A DNA stretch of 64,000 nucleotides from Cladophialophora immunda (taxonomy: Eukaryota; Ascomycota; Eurotiomycetes; Chaetothyriales; Herpotrichiellaceae): assembly GCF_000835495.1 (NCBI RefSeq), contig NW_015622543.1, positions 124,001 through 188,000 on the forward strand, read 5' to 3'. The translations under genes and the position numbers were made by a program. This document shows, piece by piece, positions 31,830 through 42,154 of this stretch. The first letter of the stretch is position 1; each line of letters starts with the position of its first letter. The notes beneath the pieces are model-generated. The model was not told where the DNA came from. It saw only the letters and a program-made list of their open reading frames with translations, and searched no databases.

Positions 31830-33430
31830 ATGGCGCAGCCTTCTCTTCCTTCTCAAGCCACTGACGCCTCACGTTCCAGCCCGAACTTAATCAGCCAGAA
31901 TGCCGCGGCTGGAGTCAAAAGAAAAAGAACAGCCGAGCGGAAGTTCTACGCCGTGAGGCAAGGGAAGACGCCTGGCATCTACGACACATGGACGGAGTGT
32001 CTGGGTCAAGTGAAGGGACACAAGGGTGCTGTGTGTATGTGGGATCGACTGCTTTGCAAAAGGTTTCATTGTGTATTGACACGGTCGCAGTCAAAGCCTT
32101 CCAATCTCTCCACGAGGCCCAAGCTTTCATGGACGGCAAAACGCTCTCAAACACCAACAACTCCGGCGAGCAAAAATTCTACGCCGTCCAGAGTGGACGG
32201 GTCCCGGGGGTGTACACCGATTGGATACAAGCTCAAGCTCAGATCCGGGGCATCAGGAAACCCAAACACAAGAAATTCAGCACCCGTGCAGAGGCAGAAG
32301 CGTTTGTGGCCGCGGGGCGGAAGGCCAATGGCGCTGAATCCGCGCACAGCGTCACCCCAGAGGAGGAGATACGTCGCTTGATAGTCCGCAGTTCGGCACC
32401 CGGGTTGCAAGTCAACGGAACATATTCCCCGACAGACAAGGATGGAAAACCTTACGCAGTCGGTCGGGGTCCTCTGCCACCTGGCGCTGAGGACGGGTAT
32501 GATCCAAATGTCAAGTTGGACGCCGACGGCAGCATCGTAAATCGTACTGAGGAAGAGAAGAGCAGAACCAAAATGATGACCCGACAAAAGGAGTCCCCGG
32601 GCATGCTTCGCATCTACACGGACGGGTCAAGCCTGAAAAATGGTCAAGCAGGAGCCAGGGCAGGAGTGGGAGTGTTTTTTGGACCTCAGGACCCCAAGTA
32701 TGCCAACTCTCCATCTTCCAAACCCAAGCCCAAGCCAAAGTCCAGGTCCAAGTCCAAACCCAACCGTTACGTTCCGTCCAAAAAACCACAACTTGTTTAT
32801 ACCATGGACTGGGCAGCTCGTCAGCACGGCTCTGGCGAGGAATCAGCCAAGAGACCGCAGGCAGGCGACGAGGATGACGATGCAACGGACCAAGAAAAAG
32901 AAAGGCTAACGAATTGGCGTTATAGAAATGTCTCCGAGGCACTGAAAGGCAGCAAGCAGACCAACCAACGGGCCGAGTTGACTGCTATCTTACGAGCATT
33001 GGACATTGCTCCCCGGCACCGAGAAGTCACCATCTACACTGATAGCAAGTATTCCATTGATTGTGTGACGAACTGGTACCGAAACTGGAAGAAGAACGGC
33101 TGGGTCAACACCAAGGGGAAGCCTGTGGAGAACAAGGACCTGGTGATGGACATCCGAGAGAGGATTGAAGAGAGGGAGCACCTCGGCAAGCTCACATATT
33201 TTGTATGGGTCAAGGGTCACACGGACAATCCGGGCAATATCGCCGCGGACCGTCTGGCCGTACAGGGGGCGATCAGCGGGAGAGGGCTTGATAATGAAAA
33301 GGCTGAAGGGTCCAAGGGTGCCAAAGATGGAGAAAACACGGCATTGGGTGAGGATGAGGATGAAGAGGCTGCGATCTTCCGGGCGATGGAACTTGCCATG
33401 GAGGAAGAGCTGGATGCCCAGTTCAAGTGA
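31830..33430 (+). CDS. RNH1: Ribonuclease H1 with two hybrid-binding domains
   Basis: Exons 31830-32034 and 32091-33430 (GTATGT...GCAG) give 514 aa. Two hybrid-binding (viroplasmin-like) domains stand at the N terminus: RKFYAVRQGKTPGIYDTW at about 38-90, and QKFYAVQSGRVPGVYTDW at about 107-155. The RNase H domain (about 255-480) carries IYTDGS, NQRAELTAIL, IYTDSKYSID and GNIAADRLA, giving the DEDD active site. Between the first catalytic strand and the NQRAEL helix lies an insertion of about 90 residues rich in Lys, Pro and Ser. The enzyme removes RNA from RNA-DNA hybrids; a mitochondrial form is possible but no presequence is visible. The acidic tail is Glu-rich. Confidence 0.93.
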
Positions 33431-34145
33431 CCAAGTGTTTACTCGGGGGGAAACCAACAGGTGGTCACGATGCTGTCTATTGATGTTCCCAACATGGCCC
33501 AGTAGATTCCTTGGTCTCTAGTGGTGCTGTTGGGCAGCTTGAAGACGCGACAGGTGCCAGGACGGATGGCTGTGTGTTGTTCAAGCATGCTGCTCCGAGC
33601 TGCTCCAGCGAGGACAAAGTCAATCGACACGGGTTGACTCCCTTCTTCTCTTGTATTCTCCCCTAGCCCAGCAATATCGTGTATCCCCATTCTCTTCAAT
33701 TGGTCTGTCATCAACACTGATGTCATTGTGCATTCGGCCATCCTGTGATTGCTTCGCTCGTTTCGATCTTTGGTTGTGAGTGCGAGATACGAGCCTTTTC
33801 GCCCAGACTCGGTCCTTGGCTTCCCTCCTCACTACATCAACGACAAATACACAGCGAATACCTGCTCTCCTTCAGAGAACAGACTGTCTCTCACCACGAC
33901 GCGCTACTGCGTCCAGCCTCGTTGGAAATAAGCGCGTCGCTTGCTGCAGCCGATATCGCTGACGACATCGGCGAATCTCCGTCGCGATGGATTCGTCGTT
34001 TGCCCTCCACACTCGGATCACGGCACGCGACTATTGAGCGCCTCCAAAGTCCCAAATCTTCGTTGCATCTCGCAGTTTTCAACATGCTCTCTAACGCTCT
34101 CTCTTGCGGTCAAACGCATGTCCCCCATCCTGCTTCTCCTCGAAC
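33431..34145. other. Intergenic between RNase H1 and the DHA2 transporter
   Basis: No supported gene. Overlapping short frames in 33750-34145 upstream of the transporter have no motif and are read as leader. Confidence 0.5.
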
Positions 34146-35921
34146 ATGCCCTCAACTGCGGCCCTCCGCCAACGCGCCGCCGAGTCTGCCCTCCACGACC
34201 AGACCAATCTTCTGGGGACGAGACAGCTCTTCATCGTCTTTTCCTCCCTAGCATCGGCACTGTTCATCTGCTATGCTGACCAGAATGGCATCGGTACTAT
34301 CCTCCCGACGGTCGGGCGCGATTTCAAGGCCACGGACACCATCTCATGGGCCGGTACCGCCTCCCTCATCTCCAACACTTCTAGCCAGATTATATACGCC
34401 CGCTTCTCCGACATCTATGGGAGAAAACCCGTGTTCTTGTTCTCGGTAGGGATGCTTGTGTTGGCCGACATTCTGTGCGGAGTCGCCCCGGATGCGTCGA
34501 GCTTCTACTTCTTCCGCGCCCTCGGGGGCATTGCAGGCGCCGGGATCAATTCCTTAACCATGATGATCATCTCGGACATCGTGACGCTGGAAGAGCGAGG
34601 AAGATGGCAGGGGTTCTTAGGCGCGGGGATAGGTGGTGGCAACGCAGTAGGTCCGCTGATTTCGGCTGCATTCGCCCTGCACCAGACATGGCGAGCCTTC
34701 TTCTGGTTTCTTGCTCCGTGTGGTGCCATTGCCGGGGTCATTGGGTGGTTCTATCTCCCCTCGACGATGCCCAAGGGGAACGCGAGGCAGCAATTCAAGC
34801 TCATTGACTGGGGGGGAATCATCACTGCCACCATCGCCATCGTGCTGACCCTGATCCCGCTTTCCGGCGGTGGCTCGTACTTTGCGTGGTCCTCCCCGAT
34901 GGTCATTTCCATGTTTGTCGTCGGCGGCCTGTCCTTCGTGGCCTTCCTGATCGTCGAGTGGAAGGTGGCCAGTCTGCCCATGATGCCCCTGAGCATGTAC
35001 GCCAATGCCCCCGTCGCCGCCATCCTGGCCCAGAACTTCTTTTTCGGCATGGTCTACTACTCCAACCTGTACTACATTCCCTTGTATATCCAAAACGTTC
35101 GGGGGTGGGACACAACGATCTCGGGCGCTTTCTTGGTTGCCATCAACGTCCCACAATCGCTGGTCAGCACGCTGTCCGGCATCTTCATCTCCCGGTACAA
35201 GCGGTACGGGGTGGTGATCTGGACGGGCTTTGTCATTTGGACGCTCGGGGCGGGACTGATCTGCAGCTTCACGCGAACGACGTCCCCCGCGGCCATTGCC
35301 GTCATGCTCTCCATCTCCGGCATTGGCGCGGGCTGCATCTTCCAACCTGTCCTGATCGCGCTGCAGGCGCACTGCTCCAAAGCGCAACGAGCAGCCGTGG
35401 TCTCAAATCGAAACTTCCTTCGCAGCTCGGGCGGCGCCGTGGGACTCTCCATCTCTGCACAGGTCCTGCAAAGCTCCCTGCGGAGGAAACTCCCGCCTCG
35501 ACTCGCGAGCTACGCGCACGACACGTTCGCGCTCCCGGCCCTGACTGGCGCGGACGAGGATGCCGTGCGGGACGCGTACATGGGCGCCATCCGCACGGTG
35601 TTCATCGTTTCGGCGCCGATGATCGGCCTCTGCCTCGCGCTGTGTGTCTTCATCAAAGACCGAGGCCTGCAGCGACCGGAGGAGAGAGAGCAGGCCAAGG
35701 CCGCGCAAGGTGCAGCCGGTGGCGACAAGCAGCAGGAGATGCAGGAGAAGGAAGAGCGTGGTCCACACCAGAAACAGCCGTCGACGGTTGACGATGACGA
35801 CGACGCCGGCGCCGAGCAGACCGTCACAATAAACGGGGGCGACCAGCCGGGGGAGACCAGGATAGACATATCCCCACCCTCTAATGATAGACAGGAAAAG
35901 GGGACGAACGTGCCCTCATGA
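34146..35921 (+). CDS. MFS drug:H+ antiporter-2 (DHA2, 14-helix) transporter
   Basis: One exon, 591 aa from ATG 34146, the first ATG in frame. The N-terminal half has DQNGIGTILPTVGRDFKA, the motif A region ARFSDIYGRKPVFLF and the motif C-like stretch GAGIGGGNAVGPLISAAF. About 14 hydrophobic segments follow, with the last near residue 500 and a charged tail of about 80 residues (polyAsp, Gln/Glu-rich). This is the DHA2 subgroup (Azr1/Sge1/toxin-pump type), which exports small organic compounds in exchange for protons. No biosynthetic gene is adjacent, so the substrate cannot be read from context. Codon use is GC-rich, which produces long antisense frames. Confidence 0.88.
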   Translation: MPSTAALRQRAAESALHDQTNLLGTRQLFIVFSSLASALFICYADQNGIGTILPTVGRDFKATDTISWAGTASLISNTSSQIIYARFSDIYGRKPVFLFSVGMLVLADILCGVAPDASSFYFFRALGGIAGAGINSLTMMIISDIVTLEERGRWQGFLGAGIGGGNAVGPLISAAFALHQTWRAFFWFLAPCGAIAGVIGWFYLPSTMPKGNARQQFKLIDWGGIITATIAIVLTLIPLSGGGSYFAWSSPMVISMFVVGGLSFVAFLIVEWKVASLPMMPLSMYANAPVAAILAQNFFFGMVYYSNLYYIPLYIQNVRGWDTTISGAFLVAINVPQSLVSTLSGIFISRYKRYGVVIWTGFVIWTLGAGLICSFTRTTSPAAIAVMLSISGIGAGCIFQPVLIALQAHCSKAQRAAVVSNRNFLRSSGGAVGLSISAQVLQSSLRRKLPPRLASYAHDTFALPALTGADEDAVRDAYMGAIRTVFIVSAPMIGLCLALCVFIKDRGLQRPEEREQAKAAQGAAGGDKQQEMQEKEERGPHQKQPSTVDDDDDAGAEQTVTINGGDQPGETRIDISPPSNDRQEKGTNVPS

Positions 35922-36138
35922 TATGATTGATAGACCAGACAGAAACATTAGATCTCTTTGCTTTCCTCCTCTAGTCCTGACTTGTTCCTACATTGACGTT
36001 ACATCCTCTCCGCTCATCCGTCCATCGGGATCTACAAGTATGTATCTGCAACACAGCCCCGTTGTTAGTCGTTCTCCATAGCTGGAATTGAACTATGACC
36101 TATGACCTATGAAGCCGGTGGCCGCGCTGGCAAGGCTC

Positions 36139-36345
36139 GCGCTCGCGCTCGCGCTCCAGTCCAGAAGTGGGCACCGATCATGCTGCCGATCGACCTCCCG
36201 TTTCGTCCAGACCTCCGCGTCCCCGCCTGTATACCTAAAGCAGGTACTCCGTACCTAGTAGATACCTGGTAGGCATCTAGGAGATTTTGTCTCAGATCCA
36301 GCAGAGGAACTCGGAGCCGCTGATCGATCGGTCGATCGATCGGCC
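36139..36345. repeat. Simple-sequence cluster (GCTCGC and GATCG units)
   Basis: Three to four GCTCGC units and, about 170 bp on, overlapping GATCGATCGG palindromes. Read directly from the sequence. No function assigned. Confidence 0.7.
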
Positions 36346-37122
36346 GGGATGCGGTTAGGCTCGCCGTATAAAATACACATATGTTACCTACTTTGTACCT
36401 AGTATCCAGTAATATTAGTACCTAGTAGTGCCTAATCGTGCACTAGGTATCTGTTTGTGTAACCTGTTTTGTATACTCGTCTGTACATCTGGGTGTGTAC
36501 CTCGTTGAGTAATACCCGTTTATTGCACCTGGTCGGAATCTCAACGCCACCTCGTCGCCCCCAAGCCGTCTTTGGTATGTACTCTGGGTATGTAACTTAT
36601 CTCGCGCATCGTTTACAGACTATCTAGCGCCGTGCCTAGGTAGGTTCATGCACAGTGTCAGATCCTGATGCACGAAACGACGCATGAGGCCCCCCCTTTC
36701 CCTTTTTCCTTCCCCTCGCTCTAAGCACCGTCAAAGACCGTTGCGACCTGTTACCGCAAATATCTTAATGGGACGCCTGAATGAGGTTGTGGTTGGGGGG
36801 TCCACGGTCGTGACGACGGTGACTAAGGGTTGTAACTCTGTTAAAATCTCCCGGCTTCTTACCCAGCTTTGTTGCCGCCCACCTATGTACGGAGTACCTG
36901 CAACGGCCTTGTCGCTTGGTACTTCTGTCCCCACGCACTGTTGGCGCGAGATCGCCTATGCACCAGCATCCCTGCAAGATGTGGCCGGCCCGAATCTGCA
37001 AAGGCCCTGTTCAGGACACAGGATCATCGAACATGCATGCAGGCAGACAGGCGGAGGGGCGGACGAATCATGGCCCAACGAACCAGCCCCGGCTGGACAT
37101 ATGGATACAGAGGGAGGATTTC

Positions 37123-37130
37123 TATATAAA
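37123..37130 (+). promoter_or_regulatory. TATA box of the first P450 gene
   Basis: TATATAAA, 108-115 bp upstream of the ATG at 37238. Confidence 0.6.
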
Positions 37131-37237
37131 GTCATGACCATCTGGTCCTTTTGCTACACTGCCCAGAAGACTTCAATCTGACACACACTCTCACACACGG
37201 CAGTTTTGCGTCGTCGCTTTCAAGTCATCGCACCAAG

Positions 37238-39111
37238 ATGGCGCTCGTTTCTGTATACCTTGGCTGGGCCGTCGCCCTGCTGTTTTCATTCATCGTGGCC
37301 CGCGCCGTCTATCGCATCACATTGCATCCGCTGGCAAAGTTCCCCGGCCCCAAGCTGGCGGGCATGACCTCGCTGTATCAAGCGTGGTATGACCTGCGCT
37401 CTTCGACGTCGTACATCAAGCAGTTCCACGGGTTGCACGAGCGGTATGGACCGATTGTGCGAATCACGCCCAACCAGCTGCACATATTCGACATGGCGGC
37501 ATACAACGAGTGAGAGGCCCCTTCCGTTGGCATAAGTGCCCCAAGTCGACTGATGCCGTGCTCCAGGATCTTCAAGATCGGAACCCGCTACGCCCGCCAC
37601 AGAGACAACTACAACCAAGACGCCGCCGACGGCTTCTTCAACGTCCTCGACCCCAAAGCCGCCAAACCGTGGCGAGACGCCTATCAGCCGTACTTCGCCA
37701 AAGGGACCATCACCCGCCTGGAGCCCCTGATCCACGACCGCATCCGAAAATTCCTCTCGGTGCTCGACGCGGCGTGCTCGACCGGGGCGCCCGTCGATCT
37801 GAGCAGGGGTTACCGCAGCTTGACCAGCGACGTGGTGACCAGCTACATGTTCGCGGACAAGGGGTTCGACCTGCTCGACGCCAAAGGCTTCGGCTCCCCG
37901 ATCCTGGTGGCCCTGGAGGAATTCTTCGAGTTCACGCAGTGGTACATGTACTTTCCCAACTTTATGGGGTGGTTGGGACGACAGCTGCAGAGGCTCACCA
38001 AGGAACAGACCGAGAAGTTGATGCCGGCGCTGGCGGCGACGAACTGGATCACCGAGGTAAGGCTCAAAGACTCTCTGTCGGTTGTGCTCGCTCTCGCTGA
38101 CGTTGATATCCTCAGCAATGCGGCATCAAGGTGAAGAGAATCATGCAAGAAGGAGGATCGGGAAGTTCGATCCCGACCGTGTTCGACGCGTGGGCCAAAC
38201 CGAGCGAGAAAAGATCATTCACGCCCACCCTCAAGCAGCTCACGGCCGATGCTTTCACATTTCACGGCGCTGGAACCGACACGACCGCGCATGCTCTCAC
38301 AACAGCGACCTGGGGTCTGATCAACAATAAGAAGTGCCTTGAAAAATTGCGTGCCGAACTGAAGGCAGCGATTCGGGAGCCGAATAGCGAGCAGCTGGTC
38401 AGCTCGAATGTGCTTGAGAATCTGCCTTATCTTGTAAGCCAGGGGGGAATGCAAAGCCCAGAGGTCCTGATGCTGATCCTTCGGTATAGCGTGCGGTGGT
38501 CAAGGAGAGCCTTAGGATGAGCATGGGAGTTCCTGGGAGGTGAGGCCCCGAAGCAATCTGCGAGAGTGAGGCTCCAATTGACATAACCCGAAATGCAGGA
38601 TGGGACGAGTCGTGCCCGAAGGAGGCGCAGTATTGTGCCAGCAACAGATTCCTGCAGGAGTGAGCAGCCCGACCCATGATCCACAATCCAGATCCTCTTC
38701 GATTCGAACCATGTTGTTGCTTGACAAGGGCCCTGCTAATAATTTCTCGATCCGTCCTCCTTTCAGGTTGGAATCACCAGTGTCTGCTATTGCTACCACT
38801 ATGACCCAGTGTATTTCCCGGCCCCCAACGAATTTCGCCCGGAACGCTGGCTGGGCCCGGATAGCCAGCAGCTGGAATCACGCCTTATTGCCTTCTCGCG
38901 GGGACCGAGATCGTGCATCGGCATCAACCTCGCGTACGCCGAGCTGTACCTCAACCTGGGGTACGTGTTTCGGAAGTTTGACCTGGAGGCGTTTGAGACC
39001 ACGCAGCAGGACATGGAGTGGAAGGATAACTTTGTGGTGGTGACCAAGGGCCATTTGCGGGTGAAGTTGAGGAGGACGGTTGATGACGATGAGGACGATG
39101 AGGACGAGTGA
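37238..39111 (+). CDS. Cytochrome P450 monooxygenase
   Basis: Six exons: 37238-37509, 37567-38056, 38116-38433, 38490-38539, 38599-38659, 38767-39111; 511 aa with closed phases. An N-terminal membrane anchor (about 5-25) is followed by the HPLAKFPGPKLA hinge, YGPIVRITPNQLHI, the oxygen-binding I helix GAGTDTTAHAL, the K-helix ExxR in KESLRM, FRPERWLG and the heme loop FSRGPRSCIG with the Cys ligand. The order and hinge resemble the trichodiene-oxygenase/benzoate-type fungal P450s (CYP58/65-like clans), but the subfamily cannot be set by eye. An ER-bound monooxygenase of unknown substrate. It ends tail to tail with the HET gene, 61 bp apart. Confidence 0.92.
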
Positions 39112-39172
39112 AGAATCCTTGGAGGCATGTCAAAATTCAAGGCTTCGAGGACGAAGCCCAAGTAATCGCTTC

Positions 39173-41125
39173 TCATATCAAGCGGATAATCTCACGAGGC
39201 TGAGCTTTGAGCTTTTTGCACAGTTGAGACTGGCGGCGCAGGAGAACGTTCTCCACAAAGACGTGTGTCGCTATTCCAACGCGAGTGTACACTCCCTCAT
39301 CGGCTTTTCGAAAAATCAAAAACCATAACTTCATTTTGGTAATTGGTTTGCAAGATCCTTCTGCGAGGGCATCAATGGTGTGATGCCAGTAAGAGTATCC
39401 TAGCATTAAGTAGCAGACGCTCTCGTCAGCTTGCAAGTCAGGATCCTCATCCGCAACGTCAAGCACCAACGTCGTCGCTACCTGCGAGCTCGCAATCGAG
39501 GTAGAACAGATTGCCGAGGGCTTCATGACCTTTCCCCTCAAGGCGAGCATGGGTCCGGATTTGGAGGAGTCGGCATCACATTTCAGAGGAGTGCTTTCGA
39601 TGAAAGCCACAATTTGGTACTCATACCTTTGTATGAAAGCAAACGTTATCGGAGAATCGACAGATGCCCAGCTCCAGGTAGGGAAACCGGAAATTCGATA
39701 GCTCCTTTTGTGGGCGTTCCATGCCACCTGTCCGATGGAGTCCTTCGACCAGAAGCCATAGAAGTATTGGTCGCCCCAAATTCGGCCTAATTCTTGAGAG
39801 ATACCTACCAGGCCCGCCAATCTGTCGCTTGGGAATGTGGGTTGTCTATTAGTGTATTCCAGAAGAATGGATCCCCAGGCGAGCATACGGTCAAAGGTCG
39901 ACGGAAAAAAAGGGTCCACAAAGGCGCTTACGGTCCGTGTTATAATATCATGTACTCCGTAGATATTCGCCCGGAAGGCGGGGCAGGTAGAATCCTGTTT
40001 TGCTGAAGTGGCTGTCTGTGTAGGTTTTGCTGTTGGTCTGACAGCAATAAACTACGTCCAAGTTGAAGAAGATGAGCAGTTTCGGGGAAAGTAAAAATTC
40101 TTGTAACGCCCACCCTCTTGTCTGAAGGGGATTGTCCTCAGATGTCCTACTACCACTGGAAAAGTAGTAGTCTCTCAATGAAAGGAAGACAGTGCCGATT
40201 TGGTTGTTGGGCAGGCGAAGTCGAACAGCGCAAGACTTGAGCTCTTTCCTTGGTGTCCGCAAAAATCCCTCTGTCGCACTCCTGGCCGTCGCTGCTGCGA
40301 TTGTGAGGGTTGCATTCCTGAAGATCGCACCCATTTTGTTGATCTCAGTGCTCTTGTCTTCGTCACTGTCTTGGATTATGCAAAGAGCGTCCACCCAGAG
40401 GAAACGGAATCCAAGCCGCTGCGTAGCCTCCATGGCATCCAAAATTGTCTGGGCGAGCTGAGATTTGGGAATTTCCTTCGTCGTGGACTCCAGATTTTGG
40501 CGTGTTGTCAAATACTGGTTGGCTTCTCCCCAGCAGTAGCTTAGACAGCAGTACGCACCTCGCTCGTCTGCAGTAGAGATGTGAATCTTTGCGACTAAGG
40601 CAGGATCGTTGCCTCCAACGTCAATGACCCTTGTTGGCAGAAGAGGATTCTGTGTCGCCGCAGCCGAGTTACACCGTTTGTGCTTGTTCAAGCAGTGCGT
40701 CAGAGAACACATACTCTTTTCGAAAACCATGGCGCTGGATTTGTCTACGTTTGGCGGGTTCAGATCCACAAACGCCGCCGCCGGATCACCTAACCCTGTT
40801 CTCAGCAACTCACAATCGGGATGAAACATTCAAAATTTGAGTTACCAGGTTCAGCAAAAGCCTTGAAGTAAGGCCACGTTCCTGGCTCAAAGTCCTTTCC
40901 GAGCCCCTTCCGTAAAAAGCTGCAAAGCGGACACAGAGGTGTAAGCTCACACCGTATGTCTGGATGAAAGAATAGTTGTCCTTTGTGCAGGTTGGGAAAG
41001 TGCGGCGACAGTGAGAGATGGTACTCGGAGGGAAAGCTGCTGGTCGAGAGCATTTTCCGGCATGTTCGGCAATAGCGCTTCGGGGTCTTCATGATATCGG
41101 TTGCGTCGAAGACATCTTCGGCCAT
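39173..41125 (-). CDS. HET-domain (heterokaryon incompatibility) protein
   Basis: Three exons on the minus strand: 40846-41125, 40056-40795, 39173-39994; 613 aa. A Cys-rich head (YCRTCRKM ... CPLCSFLRKG) precedes the HET domain: YCCLSYCWGEANQYLTT, LGFRFLWVDALCIIQDSDED, MGAIFRNATLTIAA, then RGWALQEFLLSPKLLIFF. The C-terminal part keeps the typical LAGLVGISQEL and GFPTWSWASVD blocks. HET proteins trigger cell death on recognising a different partner and often act like innate immune effectors. Intron 2 (39995-40055, GTAGTT...AACAG) is the least secure border: it restores phase, but a conserved-looking stretch (VVYCCQTNSK) would be removed. Confidence 0.82.
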
Positions 41126-42154
41126 ACTTTGTCGTGTTGCTCGAGGATGGGAAGGTTTCTCACGATGCTGAGCTCGACAGTCTTTGCATGAGCTGACAGC
41201 CTGACCGTCTGTAGAAGGTCTTCATCGTACTATGGCGGAGGAGGGAGTTAGCATGTTGTTTGATTGTGCAAATAGGGGTGGACCGCAAATGCTCGTAAAT
41301 CTGAGAAATCTGCTGCGCGGGCCACTGCTGCAGTGAACTCGTTCCGAGCAAATACTCACCCACAGCAACTGTATCAACCATCCACTTGGGCTCTGCTCGG
41401 TATAAAAGCGTCACGCGGGCTGTGTACTGGAAGGCGGAGCAGGGTTAGTGAGGCTGAGCCACCCAACCTGAACCCAGGCATCTCAAGCTTGGAACCTGCA
41501 CAATTCAGAGCTACCGAGCAGCTCAGGTCGAGACAATAGTCGCGTCGGTCTGCAGACGGAACTGGTAATTAGGCAGGTCCTCTTTCGTCCGTGTATGCTC
41601 GTAATTAGAGCGAAGCGTGGGAGGTGTGCGGAAGCTGCTCGACCAGTGCTATCAATCATCCATCCCAGGCTTTGAAAGATCCCGTTCGGAGAGTCTCCGT
41701 TTCGGGAAAACGGCCCCAAGTCGAGGCAGCCTCGCGCCCCGTCTAAAGTTGACCAAAGCGGTACAACAGATCTAAGCATTCGCTGACCATAACAAATGAT
41801 CCATCAAGGACTGCAGGCGAGGATGCCCAAGTAGAGGATGAACGGAATAAGGAGGGGAGGCCCTCGGTTTGTGGGGAGAGGTTGAATTACACCTATACAA
41901 GTAGGGCAAGGCTGAAAAAGATGCCGTCTCCGAATACCAGGTATATACCTTGAATTCTCGTGAACGAAAATCCTACCCACCATGTACACTGGAGTTGTGT
42001 TGGTGCAGCACTGAAATACACGACTGTTCTCTAGCCCAGCTTTGCGGACTTGTCAAGATTGGAGGATATGATCGAGCCTGGGAATATCGCTTAAATCTTT
42101 GTCCAGAGTCAAGGAGTTGAGACTCGGTATTCGAAGGGACAGGAATCAATAATG
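41126..42154. other. Intergenic upstream of the HET gene
   Basis: About 1 kb. Three small minus-strand frames occur without motifs. A TATAAAAG string at 41401 faces the plus strand but no gene follows it. Confidence 0.5.

Larger units (their letters stand above)
35922..37237. other. Intergenic with simple repeats, promoter of the first P450
   Basis: 1.3 kb with no supported gene. Contains (GCTCGC)n at about 36139-36156, a GATCGATCG palindromic cluster at about 36321-36345, and many TACCTAG/CTAGGTA motifs at 36240-36660. A TATA box stands at 37123. Confidence 0.6.

Noticed and set aside
34617..35791. Long frames on both strands over the DHA2 transporter (34617-35387 minus, 34886-35791 plus)
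   Set aside because: Shadows of the sense gene; no helices or motifs.
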